Shown here: positions 37,343-49,476 of the stretch, piece after piece
Numbering within the stretch: the stretch's first letter is position 1
Layout: each line of letters opens with the position of its first letter
Source: Methylobacterium sp. 17Sr1-1
GTDB lineage: Bacteria; Pseudomonadota; Alphaproteobacteria; Rhizobiales; Beijerinckiaceae
Assembly (NCBI RefSeq): GCF_003173775.1
Contig: NZ_CP029552.1
Coordinates: 211,001 to 275,000 of the forward strand
Direction: 5' to 3'
DNA: 64,000 nt
The notes under the pieces: model-generated
The model's database searches: none
Seen by the model: the letters and a program-made list of their open reading frames with translations, nothing else
What the model was told of the DNA's origin: nothing
Program-made: the position numbers and the translations under genes

Positions 37343-38209
37343 ATGGCAAAGGTCGCGTTTCTGGGTCTCGGCGTGATGGGTGGCCCGATGGCCCGGCACC
37401 TCGCCGCCAAGGGCCACGACGTCACGGTCTACAACCGCACCAAGGCCAAGGCGGATGCCTGGGTCCAGGCTCACGGCGGCAAGGCCGCGGCGACGCCCCG
37501 CGAGGCGGCGGAAGGCCAGGAGATCGTCTTCGCCTGCGTTGGCAACGACGACGACCTGCGCTCGGTCACGACCGGGCCGGACGGGGCCTTTTCGGCGATG
37601 GGCAAGGGCACGGTCTTCGTCGACCACACCACCGCCTCGGCGGAAGTCGCCCGCGAGCTGTCGGCGGCCGCGGAGAAGGCCGGCTTCGGCTTCATCGACG
37701 CACCGGTCTCCGGCGGCCAGGCCGGCGCGGAGAACGGCGTGCTCACGGTGATGTGCGGCGGTGAGTCCGAGACCTTCGCCCGGGTCGAGCCGGTGATCGC
37801 CTCTTACGCCCGCGCCTGCCGGCTGCTCGGCCCCGTCGGCGCCGGCCAGCTCGCCAAGATGATGAACCAGATCTGCATCGCCGGCCTGGTCCAGGGCCTG
37901 TCGGAGGCGGTGCATTTCGGCAAGCAGGCCGGGCTCGACATCGAGGCGGTGCTCGACGTGATCTCCAAGGGCGCCGCCGGCTCCTGGCAGATGGAGAACC
38001 GCGGCAAGACCATGAACGAGGGCAAGTTCGATTTCGGCTTCGCCGTCGACTGGATGCGCAAGGACCTCTCGATCGTGCTGGCGGAAGCCCGCAGCAACAA
38101 GGCGAAGCTGCCGGTGACGGCTTTGGTCGACCAGTTCTACGCCGAGGTGCAGAGCATGGGCGGCGGGCGCTGGGACACGTCGAGCCTGATTGCGCGACTG
38201 GAGAAGTAA
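37343..38209 (+). CDS. Beta-hydroxyacid dehydrogenase (3-hydroxyisobutyrate dehydrogenase family)
   Basis: This 288-residue NAD(P)-dependent oxidoreductase carries the dinucleotide site VAFLGLGVMGGPMARHL at the N-terminus, the substrate-site signature IDAPVSGGQAGAENG and the catalytic lysine in GAGQLAKMMNQ (about residue 172). GGAGG precedes the ATG. The family acts on 3-hydroxyisobutyrate, tartronate semialdehyde, glyoxylate or succinic semialdehyde; the sequence does not say which. It is monocistronic, followed by a composite repeat. Confidence 0.93.
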   Translation: MAKVAFLGLGVMGGPMARHLAAKGHDVTVYNRTKAKADAWVQAHGGKAAATPREAAEGQEIVFACVGNDDDLRSVTTGPDGAFSAMGKGTVFVDHTTASAEVARELSAAAEKAGFGFIDAPVSGGQAGAENGVLTVMCGGESETFARVEPVIASYARACRLLGPVGAGQLAKMMNQICIAGLVQGLSEAVHFGKQAGLDIEAVLDVISKGAAGSWQMENRGKTMNEGKFDFGFAVDWMRKDLSIVLAEARSNKAKLPVTALVDQFYAEVQSMGGGRWDTSSLIARLEK

Positions 38210-38254
38210 GAGCGCGGCCGCTACCGCACTTTCGATGACAAGACGTAGCTCTCT

Positions 38255-38403
38255 CCCCTCTCCCGTGTGGGAGAGGGGCCGGGGTGAGGGTGGCTCGGCT
38301 TCCGAATAATCCTGAACCATCGAGCTGCGCAGCTCGATGGTCGAAGCTTCATCCTGAAGGCGAGCCACCCTCACCCCTACCCCTCTCCCATACGGGAGAG
38401 GGG
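38255..38403. repeat. Composite foldback repeat, copy B
   Basis: Hairpins with arms CCCCTCTCCC/GGGAGAGGGG lie at 38255-38278 and 38380-38403. Between them, perfect 16-base arms (38282-38297 with 38361-38376) enclose a perfect 24-base palindrome (38317-38340). The whole can fold into one cruciform. The layout matches 29171-29334. Confidence 0.85.
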
Positions 38404-38447
38404 ATCCCGCGCAATATGGTTTTTCGTCAGCGCTAGTACGTTCGCCC

Positions 38448-39941
38448 CTACTTCCCCACCAGGCAACTCACCGCCTTGCGCCAGCCGGCGAGCCGGCGCT
38501 CGCGCACGGTCGGCTCCATCGCCGGGGTGAAACGGCGCTCCAGGCGCCAATGGTCGGCGAAGTGCTCGGGCTCCGGGTAGAGGCCGCAGGAGAGGCCCGC
38601 GAGGTAGGCCGCGCCGAGCGCCGTCGTCTCCTTCACCTCGGGCCGGTCGACGGGGGCGGCCAGAAGGTCGGCGAGGCGCTGCATCGTCCAGTCCGAGGCG
38701 ACCATGCCGCCATCGACCCGCAGCACCGTGGCGCGCCCTTCCCCGTCCGGCCAGTCGGCCCGCATGGCGGCCAGGAGATCGGCGGTCTGGAAGCAGACAC
38801 TCTCGAGCGCCGCCCGGGCGAGCTCCGCCGGTCCGGTGCCGCGGGTCAGCCCGAACAGGGCGCCGCGGGCGTCCGGCTCCCAGTAGGGTGCGCCGAGGCC
38901 GACGAAGGCCGGCACCAGGTAGACGTCCTGCGCCGGATCGGCCCGCTCGGCGAGCGCCCCGGTCTCGGCGGCCGAGTCGATCACGCCGAGCCCGTCGCGC
39001 AGCCACTGCACCGCCGCGCCGGCGACGAAGATCGAGCCTTCGAGCGCATAGGTGCGTTGGCCGTTCAGCTGGTAGGCGATGGTGGTGAGGAGCTTGTTCT
39101 TCGAGACCACCGGCTGGGTGCCGGTGTTGAGGAGGGCGAAGCACCCGGTGCCGTAGGTCGACTTGACCATGCCGGGCCGGAAGCAGGCCTGGCCCACCGT
39201 CGCCGCCTGCTGGTCCCCGGCGACGCCCCGGATCGGGATCGCGGCGCCGAACAGCTCCGGGTCGGTCTCGCCGAAATCGCCCGAGGAATCGCGCACCTCC
39301 GGCAGCATCGAGGCCGGCACGCCGAGCAGCGCCATCAGCCCGTCGTCCCAGGCGCCGCGATGGATGTCGAAGAGCAGCGTGCGCGAGGCGTTGGTGGCGT
39401 CGGTGACGTGGAGCCGCCCGCCCGTGAGGCGCCAGAGGAGATAGGAATCGACGGTGCCGAAGGCGAGCTCGCCCGCTTCCGCCCGGGCGCGGGCGCCCGG
39501 CACGTTGTCGAGGATCCAGGCGATCTTGGTGCCGGAGAAGTAGGGATCGAGGATCAGGCCGGTCTTTTCCGTCACCGCGGGCTCGTGGCCCTCCTCCTTG
39601 AGGCGGGCGCAGATCCCGGCCGAGCGCCGGTCCTGCCAGACGATGGCGCGGTGCACGGCCTCGCCGGTCCTCTTGTCCCAGACGAGCGTCGTCTCGCGCT
39701 GGTTGGTGATGCCGATCGCCGCGACGTCCCGCGCCGTCACCCCGGCCTGCTTCATCGCCGCCCGGCAGGTGTCGAGGGTGGTGCGCCAGAGGTCCTCCGG
39801 CTCGTGCTCGACCCAGCCCGAGGCCGGGAAGTGCTGCGGGAACTCGGCCTGGGCGAGGCCTGCGATCGAGGTGTCGGGGCGAAACAGCAGGGCGCGCGAG
39901 GAGGTGGTGCCCTGGTCGATGGCGAGGATGAGGGAGGACAT
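38448..39941 (-). CDS. glpK: Glycerol kinase
   Basis: This 497-residue FGGY-family kinase phosphorylates glycerol to glycerol 3-phosphate. It begins [18 protein letters not shown] (phosphate-1 loop). It contains [24 protein letters not shown] and [14 protein letters not shown], and ends with the adenosine-binding [16 protein letters not shown] and [12 protein letters not shown]. The length is normal. It is downstream of the glycerol ABC transporter on the same strand, but a vapBC pair lies between. Its product is the substrate of GlpD encoded at 46832. Confidence 0.97.
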   Translation of the reverse strand: MSSLILAIDQGTTSSRALLFRPDTSIAGLAQAEFPQHFPASGWVEHEPEDLWRTTLDTCRAAMKQAGVTARDVAAIGITNQRETTLVWDKRTGEAVHRAIVWQDRRSAGICARLKEEGHEPAVTEKTGLILDPYFSGTKIAWILDNVPGARARAEAGELAFGTVDSYLLWRLTGGRLHVTDATNASRTLLFDIHRGAWDDGLMALLGVPASMLPEVRDSSGDFGETDPELFGAAIPIRGVAGDQQAATVGQACFRPGMVKSTYGTGCFALLNTGTQPVVSKNKLLTTIAYQLNGQRTYALEGSIFVAGAAVQWLRDGLGVIDSAAETGALAERADPAQDVYLVPAFVGLGAPYWEPDARGALFGLTRGTGPAELARAALESVCFQTADLLAAMRADWPDGEGRATVLRVDGGMVASDWTMQRLADLLAAPVDRPEVKETTALGAAYLAGLSCGLYPEPEHFADHWRLERRFTPAMEPTVRERRLAGWRKAVSCLVGK

Positions 39942-39973
39942 CGGGACGGCTCTTTCGCGCGGTTGCGGCGAAT

Positions 39974-40408
39974 CTAGAGGGGTGGCGGCTCCAGCGTGGC
40001 GAGGCCGAGAGTGGCGGCCGCCCGGCCGAGTCGCGCGTCGAAGGTCGCGAAGGGCAGGCCGGTGACCTGCAGGAGCGCGAGGTGCAGGGCGTCGGGACCG
40101 CGCACGCCGAGGGCGGCGTCCTCGACGATGGCGCGGGCGATCGCGAACATCTGACGGGTGATGGTCAGCGGGCGACCGAGAGTCTTGCGCCAACTCTCGA
40201 AGCGCAAGAAGATCGACCGAGCCTCAGCGGTATCCAGCTTGCGTTCGCGGACCAACCGCGAAATCGCCGAGGTAAACTCGAGAACCGTGAGATCCGACAT
40301 CACGACACTCACGCCCGGATTGGCGACCCACGCCTGAATGCGTGACGACGAGGCTTCCCGCACGAAGATCGCGATCACGATGTTGGCGTCGCAATAGATG
40401 CGGTTCAC
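39974..40408 (-). CDS. vapC: PIN-domain toxin VapC
   Basis: This 144-residue PIN-domain ribonuclease is the toxin of a type II pair. The four acidic metal-binding residues are in place: Asp7, Glu44, Asp106 and Asp124 (CDANIV, VLEFTS, GPDALHL, TFDARL). The start is GTG at 40408 and overlaps the antitoxin stop as GTGA, the coupling usual in vapBC. The target RNA is unknown. It sits 32 bases upstream of glpK. Confidence 0.93.
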   Translation of the reverse strand: MNRIYCDANIVIAIFVREASSSRIQAWVANPGVSVVMSDLTVLEFTSAISRLVRERKLDTAEARSIFLRFESWRKTLGRPLTITRQMFAIARAIVEDAALGVRGPDALHLALLQVTGLPFATFDARLGRAAATLGLATLEPPPL

Positions 40409-40644
40409 GCCCCTTCATCCCGCATCTCGCGAACGAGGGCGACCGCGTCGATCGGCTCACGCGGCGTCACGATGGTGTCGCGCAACCAATCGACTTCCTC
40501 CTTCGTCATCGGCCTTGGTTCGGTCGGGACGAGCTTGACGAGATCTTCGTCGAGGCGGGTGATGATCACCTCCTCGCCCTCCGTCGCCTTGGCGAGCAAT
40601 TCGGGCAGGCGGGCGATGGCATCTTCCAGCGAGTAATAGGCCAT
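40405..40644 (-). CDS. vapB: VapB-type antitoxin (Phd/prevent-host-death-like)
   Basis: This protein has 79 residues. The N-terminal part (YYSLEDAIARLPELLAKATEGEEVIITRLDEDLVKLVP) is the Phd/YefM-type DNA-binding antitoxin fold. The acidic C-terminal part wraps the toxin. GGAGG lies just before the ATG. It is expected to repress its own promoter with VapC. It follows the glpV terminator hairpin by about 60 bases. Confidence 0.9.
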   Translation of the reverse strand: MAYYSLEDAIARLPELLAKATEGEEVIITRLDEDLVKLVPTEPRPMTKEEVDWLRDTIVTPREPIDAVALVREMRDEGA

Positions 40645-40703
40645 GACAACCTCCGTGGCAGCGTCCCCGCCAGGATAGCGGAATCCGGCCGTCCGCGGAA
40701 AGG

Positions 40704-40730
40704 AGAGCCGGGGCTGGAGGCCCCGGCTCC
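40704..40730 (-). terminator. Hairpin after glpV
   Basis: A 10-bp GC-rich stem (40705-40714 with 40720-40729) lies eight bases after the glpV stop on the minus strand. It is followed by TCCTTTCC rather than a strong T run. It probably ends the long glp transcript before vapBC. Confidence 0.65.
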
Positions 40731-40737
40731 CGCAAGG

Positions 40738-42483
<1,746 letters not shown>

Positions 42484-42556
42484 CCTGGTTGTCCTCCCTC
42501 TGGTGGTGATCGGTCCGCCTGGTGCCGGCTGGCTGCCGGACGTAACGGCGGACCGC

Positions 42557-42838
42557 TTAAGCGAAGCGGAACATCACCGCCCCGTAAACGAGCGAGAGCG
42601 CGAGCGCCCATTCGAGGCTCGGGCCGACGAGGCCGAGCCAGGCGAGATTGATGAAGGCGGCGCCGACCAGCGTCAGAAAGAGCCGGTCGCCCCGCGTGGT
42701 GGGGATTCGCAGGATCCCGACCTGCTCGGTCTCCGGGCGCCACACGGCGAGCGCGGTCATCAGGGCGAGCAGGCTGGCGATCACCACGAAGAAGAGCGCG
42801 GTCTGCCAGGTCCAGGCCATCCAGGCGAAATCGAGCAT
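42557..42838 (-). CDS. glpU: Small membrane protein of the glycerol transporter (DUF2160)
   Basis: This 93-residue protein has about three hydrophobic segments. DFAWMAWTWQTALFFVVIA is at the start, then TTRGDRLFLTLVGAAFINLAW. It belongs to the DUF2160 family found only beside this transporter. An accessory role in glycerol uptake is likely; the mechanism is unknown. It lies between glpQ (16-base gap) and glpV (73-base gap). Confidence 0.9.
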   Translation of the reverse strand: MLDFAWMAWTWQTALFFVVIASLLALMTALAVWRPETEQVGILRIPTTRGDRLFLTLVGAAFINLAWLGLVGPSLEWALALSLVYGAVMFRFA

Positions 42839-42854
42839 CGCGAGTACTCCCCGA

Positions 42855-43651
<797 letters not shown>

Positions 43652-43652
<1 letters not shown>

Positions 43653-44626
43653 CAGGCGGCCCTCCGGTCGAGCGGGATGGTGGTGGCGGGGGGCAGGCTG
43701 CCGGCGGCGCTCGCATCCGCCGGGTCGCTGTCGGCCAGCACCGTGCGGTTGCCGGCGTCGACGTTGGTCATCACGGTGTAGAACACCCAGCAGACGCTGA
43801 GGATGATCAGGTTGTAGACCAGCGACATCGCCGCTGCCCGGCCGAGATCGAACTGTCCCAGCGCCAGCTTGACGAGGTCGATCGACAGGAAGGTCGTGGC
43901 GTTGCCGGGCCCGCCGCCGGTGAGCACGAAGGGCTCGGTGTAGATCATGAACGAGTCCATGAAGCGCAGCAGCACGGCGATCAGCAGGACGCGGCGCATC
44001 TTCGGCAGCTGGATGGTGCGGAAGATCGCCCACTGGCTCGCCCCGTCGATGCGGGCGGCCTGGTAATAGGCATCGGGGATCGACTTCAGGCCGGCATAGC
44101 ACAGGAGCGCCACGAGGCTGGTCCAGTGCCAGACGTCCATGGTCACGATCGTGACCCAGGCGGCGAGCGCGCTGCCGGCGTAATTGTAGTCGATGCCGAT
44201 GTTGTTGAGGAACGAGCCGAGGAGGCCGATATCGCTGCGGGCGAAGACCTGCCAGATCGTCCCGACGACGTTCCACGGAATCAGGAGCGGCAGCGCCATC
44301 AGCACGAGGCAGAAGGCGACCCCGCGGCCCTCCCGCGGCATCGACAGCGCCACCGCGATGCCGAGCGGCACCTCGATCGCCAGGATGACGCCTGAGAACA
44401 GCAGGTTGCGCCACAGCGAGTCGAAGAAGCGCTCGCCGAACTGGCTCGACGGGTCGAGGAGTTCCTGGAACCAGCCGAGGCCGTTCCAGAAGAACTGGTT
44501 GTTCCCGAACGTGTCCTGGACCGAGTAGTTGACCACCGTCATCAGCGGCAGCACCGCCGAGAAGGCGACGACGGCGAAGACCGGCAGGACGAGGAGCCAG
44601 GCCTTCTGGTTGACGGTCTTGGTCAT
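43652..44626 (-). CDS. glpP: Glycerol ABC transporter permease
   Basis: This 324-residue permease partner of GlpQ has six predicted membrane segments and the EAA loop IPDAYYQAARIDGASQWAIFRTIQLPKM. Near the C-terminus is a cytosolic Ala/Ser/Pro-rich tail. Its ATG overlaps the glpT stop as ATGA. It forms the channel for glycerol with GlpQ. Confidence 0.92.
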
Positions 44627-45708
44627 GCGGCCTCTCCGGGCACCAGGGCGCCGTCGGCGTAGATGTGGATCTGGCGCGGATCGAGGGTCAGCGCCGCCTC
44701 GGTGCCGTCGAGGCTCTGGTCCTCCGCCACCGTGGCGACGAGGGGCCGGCCGCCGAGCTCGACCCGGGCGAGGCGCTGGCGGCCGATATCGTCGATGCGC
44801 TTGACCTGCACCGGCAGGCCCAGACCCTTGGGCGCCAGATGCACGTATTCGGGCCTGACGCCGAGCTCGATCCGCTTAGCCTGCGGGAGGTTCGGGTAGT
44901 GCCGGGCGAGCGGGATGGCGTGGCCCTCGATCGTCGCGGTCGCGCCCTCGACAACCGCCGGCAGCAGGTTCATGCCCGGCGAGCCGATGAAGTGGCCGAC
45001 GAAGGTGTGGGCCGGGCGCTCGAAGAGTTCGTCGGGGGTGCCGGTCTGCACCACCGCGCCGTCATGCATCACCACTACCGTGTCGGCGAAGGTCAGCGCC
45101 TCGGTCTGGTCGTGGGTGACGTAGATCATCGTCAGGTCGAGCTTGCGGTGCAGCTCCTTCAGGGTCGAGCGCAGCTGCCACTTCAGGTGCGGATCGATGA
45201 CGGTGAGCGGCTCGTCGAACAGGATCGCCGCCACGTCCGGGCGCACGAGGCCCCGGCCGAGCGAGATCTTCTGCTTCATGTCCGCCGTCAGGTTGTTGGC
45301 GCGGCGGTCGAGGACGCGCGTCAGATCGAGGAGCCCGGCGATCTCCTCCACCCGCGAGCGGATGGTGGCGGGCGCGACGCGCCGGTTCTTGAGCGGGAAG
45401 GCCAGGTTCTCCCGCACCGTCATGGTGTCGTAGACGACGGGGAACTGGAACACCTGGGCGATGTTGCGCCCCTCGGTCGGCACCGTGGTGACGTCGCGGT
45501 CGTCGAACAGGATCCGGCCGCGGGTCGGGACCACCAGCCCCGAGATGATGTTGAGCAAGGTGGACTTGCCGCAGCCGGAGGGGCCGAGCAGCGCGTAGGC
45601 GCCGCCCTGGCGCCAGACGTGGTCGATCTCCTTCAGCGCGTAATCCTGCGGCCCCTGCGGGTTCGGGCCGTAGGCGTGGGCGAGGTGGTCGAGGGTGATG
45701 CGGGCCAT
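44623..45708 (-). CDS. glpT: Glycerol ABC transporter ATPase subunit with degenerate signature
   Basis: This protein has 361 residues from ATG 45708 (GGAGGGG upstream). Walker A GPSGCGKST, Walker B ILFDEPL and the switch histidine in YVTHDQTEAL are intact. The ABC signature, normally LSGGQ, reads LTADM in ANNLTADMKQKISLG. The C-terminal 120 residues form the TOBE-type regulatory domain of carbohydrate ATPases. It pairs with GlpS, which has the complementary defect. The name follows the rhizobial system, not the G3P antiporter GlpT. Confidence 0.92.
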   Translation of the reverse strand: MARITLDHLAHAYGPNPQGPQDYALKEIDHVWRQGGAYALLGPSGCGKSTLLNIISGLVVPTRGRILFDDRDVTTVPTEGRNIAQVFQFPVVYDTMTVRENLAFPLKNRRVAPATIRSRVEEIAGLLDLTRVLDRRANNLTADMKQKISLGRGLVRPDVAAILFDEPLTVIDPHLKWQLRSTLKELHRKLDLTMIYVTHDQTEALTFADTVVVMHDGAVVQTGTPDELFERPAHTFVGHFIGSPGMNLLPAVVEGATATIEGHAIPLARHYPNLPQAKRIELGVRPEYVHLAPKGLGLPVQVKRIDDIGRQRLARVELGGRPLVATVAEDQSLDGTEAALTLDPRQIHIYADGALVPGEAA

Positions 45709-45722
45709 GGATCCCCTCCCCT

Positions 45723-46808
45723 TCAGGCCGCCGCCGGCAGGTCGAGGGCGGCGGTACGGCCGCCTTCGTCGAACACCAGGGCGTGGCGGGGGTCGAGATA
45801 GGCGGTGACCGCCGTGCCGGGCTCGAGCCGGCGCACGCCGGGCAGGAGCGCGATCAGGCGGCTGTCGCCGGCATCGACGTGAACGAAGCTCTCCGAGCCG
45901 GTGATCTCGGCGACCGAGACGGTGGCGGGAAGCGCGATCGCCTCGGCCGGCAGCGGATCGAGGGCGAGGTGGTGGGCGCGAAAGCCGATCGTGTAGGCGC
46001 CGTCCGGGACGTTCGCCAGCGTGCCGGTCGCCCGGACCTGGCCGCCGGTCGGCAGGGCGACCCGGCCGCCGGCCTTGACCACGCGCAGGGTATTCAGCGG
46101 CGGGTCGGAAAAAACCTTCGCGGTGGTGAGATCGTCGGGCCGGCGGTAGACGTCCGGCGTCGGCCCCACTTGCGTGACGCGGCCCTGGTGCAGGGTGGCG
46201 GTGCGCCCGCCGAGCATCAGGGCCTCGGCCGGCTCGGTGGTGGCGTAGACGAAGATGGCCCCCGTCGCCGCGAAGATGCGGGGCAGCTCCTCGCGCAGTT
46301 CCTCGCGCAGCTTGTAGTCGAGGTTCGCCAGCGGCTCGTCCATCAGCACGAGGTCGGCGCGCTTGCACAAAGCCCGGGCGATGGCGGTGCGCTGCTGCTG
46401 GCCGCCGGAGAGTTCGAGGGGCTTGCGCTTGAGGTAGGGGGTGAGCCGCAGCAGACCCGCCGCTTCCTGGACCCGCGCTTCGATCTCGGCCTTCGCGACG
46501 CCGGCGACCCGCATCGGCGAGGCGATGTTCTCGTAGACCGAGAGCGAGGGGTAGTTGATGAATTGCTGGTAGACCATCGCGACGTTGCGGCGTTGCACCG
46601 GCAGGCCGGTGACGTCCTTGCCGTCGGCGATGATCCGCCCCTCGCTCGGCGCCTCGAGCCCGGCCATCAGGCGCATCAAGGTGGTCTTGCCGGCGAGCGT
46701 CTGGCCGAGCAGCACGTTGAGCGAGCCCTTCGGCAGGGCGAGGCTGACGTCGCGGATATGGGTCTCAGGCCCGACCCGCTTGGTGACACTCTCCAGGATC
46801 AGGGTCAT
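45723..46808 (-). CDS. glpS: Glycerol ABC transporter ATPase subunit with replaced switch histidine
   Basis: This 361-residue ATPase has Walker [10 protein letters not shown], the Q loop in [10 protein letters not shown], intact signature LSGGQQQR and Walker [13 protein letters not shown]. At the switch, where VTHDQ is usual, it has ATTEP, so the conserved histidine is threonine. A TOBE-type C-terminal domain follows. It is paired with GlpT, 14 bases downstream. Both deviations fall into the same composite ATP site of the heterodimer. Confidence 0.92.
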   Translation of the reverse strand: MTLILESVTKRVGPETHIRDVSLALPKGSLNVLLGQTLAGKTTLMRLMAGLEAPSEGRIIADGKDVTGLPVQRRNVAMVYQQFINYPSLSVYENIASPMRVAGVAKAEIEARVQEAAGLLRLTPYLKRKPLELSGGQQQRTAIARALCKRADLVLMDEPLANLDYKLREELREELPRIFAATGAIFVYATTEPAEALMLGGRTATLHQGRVTQVGPTPDVYRRPDDLTTAKVFSDPPLNTLRVVKAGGRVALPTGGQVRATGTLANVPDGAYTIGFRAHHLALDPLPAEAIALPATVSVAEITGSESFVHVDAGDSRLIALLPGVRRLEPGTAVTAYLDPRHALVFDEGGRTAALDLPAAA

Positions 46809-46831
46809 GGCGCCCTCCCGTCTCTTCTTGT

Positions 46832-48421
46832 TCAGGCCGCGTTGGGGGCGGCGGCGGCGCGGCGCATGAAGTCGTCGAGGGCGGCGGCCTCGGCGGGCGT
46901 CAACCTAAGGCCGAGCTTCGAGCGGCGCCAGAGCACGTCGTCGGCGCTCATGGCCCATTCGCGGCGCATCAGGTGGCGCACCTCGCGCTCGGTGAGGTCG
47001 GCGCCGAAGAGCCGGCCGAGATCGGCCATGGCGCGTGCGCCGCTCAGGATCTCCCGCGCCTCGGTGCCGTAGGCCCGCACCAGCCGGGCGACCAGCACCT
47101 CCGGCACGCCCGGGCACTGGCGCGCCAGCCCGGCCACGACGTCGTCGTAGCTCTCCTTCGGAAAGTTGCCGCCCGGCAGGGTGGCACCCGAGGTCCAGGG
47201 CGCCTTGCGGGCCGCCGGCAGGTGGTCCTTCAGGCGCTCCAGAGCCGATTCGGCGAGGCGCCGATAGGTGGTGATCTTGCCGCCGAAGACCGAGAGCATC
47301 GCCGGCTGCCCCTCCGGCGCGTCGAGGGTCAGCACGTAGTCGCGGGTGGCTTCCTGCGCCTTCGAGGCGCCGTCGTCGTAGAGCGGGCGCACGCCCGAAT
47401 AGGTCCACACCACCTCGTCGCGGGTGACCGGATCGCGAAAATACTCGCTCGCGGCGGCGCAGAGATAGGCGATCTCCTCCTCGCTCGCCTTCACGTCGGC
47501 CGGGTCGCCCTTGTAGTCGCGGTCGGTGGTGCCGATCAGCGTGAAGTCGCGCTCGTAGGGGATCGCGAAGATGATGCGCTGGTCGGCGTTCTGGAAGATG
47601 TAGGCCCGGTCGTGCTGGAACAGGCGCCGCACCACGATGTGGCTGCCCTGGACCAGGCGCACGCCTTCCGTGGAATTGGCCCGCGCCACGCCGGTGAGCA
47701 CGTTCGCCACCCAGGGGCCGGCGGCGTTGACGAGGGTGCGGGCCCGCACGGTCTCGCGGGCGCCGGTCTGGCGGTCCTCGACGGTGACCTCCCACAGGCC
47801 CTCGCTGCGGGTCGCGGTGACGACCCGGGTGCGCGGGCGGATCACCGCGCCGCGCTCGGCGGCGTCGCGGGCATTCAGCACCACGAGGCGCGAATCCTCG
47901 ACCCAGCAATCCGAATATTCGAAAGCGCGGCGAAAGCCGGGCTTCAGCGGCTCGCCGGCCGGATCGCGGGTGAGGTCGAGGGTGCGGGTGCCGGGCAGGC
48001 GCTTGCGGCCGCCGAGGTTGTCGTAGAGCAGCAAGCCTAAGCGCAGGAGCCAGCTGGGCCGCAGGCCCGAGTGATGCGGCAGCACGAAGCGCAGGGGCCA
48101 GACGATGTGGGGCGCCATGCCCCACAGCACCTCGCGCTCCATCAAGGCCTCGCGGACGAGGCGGAACTCGTAGTGCTCGAGGTAGCGCAGGCCGCCGTGG
48201 ATCAGCTTGGTCGAGGTCGAGGAGGTGCCGCTGGCCAGGTCGTTCTGCTCGAACAGCACCACGGAGGCGCCGCGGCCCACCGCGTCGCGGGCGATGCCGC
48301 AGCCGTTGATGCCGCCGCCGATCACCGCGAGGTCGAACACCCCGCGCTCGTCGCCGGGCTGCTGGCGCCTGGGGGCCAAGGCCACCTCCCTGTCGGAGCC
48401 TTTCGGCTCTTTCGTTTGCAT
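46832..48421 (-). CDS. glpD: Glycerol-3-phosphate dehydrogenase (aerobic, FAD)
   Basis: This 529-residue membrane-associated flavoenzyme oxidises glycerol 3-phosphate to dihydroxyacetone phosphate and passes electrons to quinone. The FAD-binding FDLAVIGGGINGCGIARDAVGRG lies near residue 30. GTSSTSTKLIHGGLRYLEHYEF is the family signature. VNAAGPWV and FGGKITTYRRLAE complete the fold. It is the first structural gene of the operon behind repeated CTTTCG words likely bound by GlpR. Confidence 0.97.
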   Translation of the reverse strand: MQTKEPKGSDREVALAPRRQQPGDERGVFDLAVIGGGINGCGIARDAVGRGASVVLFEQNDLASGTSSTSTKLIHGGLRYLEHYEFRLVREALMEREVLWGMAPHIVWPLRFVLPHHSGLRPSWLLRLGLLLYDNLGGRKRLPGTRTLDLTRDPAGEPLKPGFRRAFEYSDCWVEDSRLVVLNARDAAERGAVIRPRTRVVTATRSEGLWEVTVEDRQTGARETVRARTLVNAAGPWVANVLTGVARANSTEGVRLVQGSHIVVRRLFQHDRAYIFQNADQRIIFAIPYERDFTLIGTTDRDYKGDPADVKASEEEIAYLCAAASEYFRDPVTRDEVVWTYSGVRPLYDDGASKAQEATRDYVLTLDAPEGQPAMLSVFGGKITTYRRLAESALERLKDHLPAARKAPWTSGATLPGGNFPKESYDDVVAGLARQCPGVPEVLVARLVRAYGTEAREILSGARAMADLGRLFGADLTEREVRHLMRREWAMSADDVLWRRSKLGLRLTPAEAAALDDFMRRAAAAPNAA

Positions 48422-48462
48422 CCTGGCGCGAATCTAGACGCGGCTGCGGTCCGGCGCAAGCG

Positions 48463-48509
48463 AAACCGAAAGCTGTCAGGCGCGAACGAAAGCCTAAGAC
48501 TTTCGGTTT
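48463..48509. promoter_or_regulatory. Candidate GlpR operator between glpR and glpD
   Basis: AAACCGAAAG (48463-48472), GAACGAAAG (48484-48492) and CTTTCGGTTT (48500-48509) lie in the 92-base glpR-glpD gap. The first and third are exact reverse complements. A further CTTTCGTTT (48409-48417) lies within the first codons of glpD. Repeated TTTCG(T/G)TT words are the kind of site bound by DeoR-type GlpR. The spacing suggests GlpR controls glpD onward from here. Confidence 0.6.
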
Positions 48510-48513
48510 GGCG

Positions 48514-49323
48514 TCACTCCGCGGCGTCGGGGGTGTCCTGCGCCTCGGGTCCCGCCTCGACCAGGGCGACGCGGTGGGCCGCGCACATCTCGCGTAAGGA
48601 GCCGGAGGGCAGCGCGTCGGTGACGAAGTAGTCGAGCTCGCGCAGGTGGCCGACCCGGATCGGCGCCGAGCGCTCCAGCTTCAGCTTGTCGGCGACCAGG
48701 ATCACCCTTCGGGCATTCTCGATGATGGCGCGGGCGACCCGCACCTCGCGGTAATCGAAATCGAGCAGCGTGCCGTCCTCATCGATCGCCGAGACGCCGA
48801 TCACCGCATAATCGACCTTGAACTGATTGATGAAATCGACCGCCGCGGAGCCGATCACCGCCCCGTCGGCCCGCCGCACCGGCCCGCCGGCGACGATCAG
48901 GCTCATCTTCGGGTGGCGGTAGAGCAGGGTCGCCACGTTGAGGTTGTTGGTGATGACCAGAAGATCCTCGTGGTCGCCGAGAGCGCGCGCCACCTCCTCG
49001 GTGGTGGTGCCGATATTGATGAACAGCGACGCGCTGTTGGGGATCAGCCGCGCCGCGGCCGCACCGATCGCCCGCTTCTCGCCGTGGGCGACGAGGCGGC
49101 GCGCCTCGTACGAGACGTTCTCGACGCCCGAGGCGACCACGGCGCCGCCATGGATGCGCGACAGGAGCCGGCTGTCGCAGAGCTCGTTCAAATCCTTTCG
49201 GATCGTCTGCGGCGTCACTTCGAACCGCGCCGCCAGATCCTCGACGCTGACCCGCCCGTGCAGGCGGGCGAGGGCGAGGATGTCCTGCTGGCGCTGGGAA
49301 ACCTGGTCGATCACGACGCGCAT
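48514..49323 (-). CDS. glpR: DeoR-family glycerol regulator GlpR
   Basis: This protein has 269 residues from ATG 49323. The DeoR helix-turn-helix is in VSVEDLAARFEVTPQTIRKDLNEL (about residues 25-48), followed by SRIHGGA. The effector domain has FINIGTTTEEVARAL and DYAVIGVSAIDEDGTLLDFD, the sugar-phosphate isomerase-like fold that binds a phosphorylated ligand, here expected to be glycerol 3-phosphate. It is the first gene of the locus, on the same strand as glpD. It probably represses glp when glycerol is absent. Confidence 0.94.
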   Translation of the reverse strand: MRVVIDQVSQRQQDILALARLHGRVSVEDLAARFEVTPQTIRKDLNELCDSRLLSRIHGGAVVASGVENVSYEARRLVAHGEKRAIGAAAARLIPNSASLFINIGTTTEEVARALGDHEDLLVITNNLNVATLLYRHPKMSLIVAGGPVRRADGAVIGSAAVDFINQFKVDYAVIGVSAIDEDGTLLDFDYREVRVARAIIENARRVILVADKLKLERSAPIRVGHLRELDYFVTDALPSGSLREMCAAHRVALVEAGPEAQDTPDAAE

Positions 49324-49476
49324 GCCTTGTTCTTGCCCGCTCGGATGCGGGGGTGGGCATTGTCGGAGCAAGCGGGGGCGGGCGCAATTGGGGCGTGATG
49401 GGTCATCCAAGGATCAAGGGAACTCACGACCTCGGCGCCTGCCAAACGAGCAGCACCATGATTTTGCATCCGCCCA

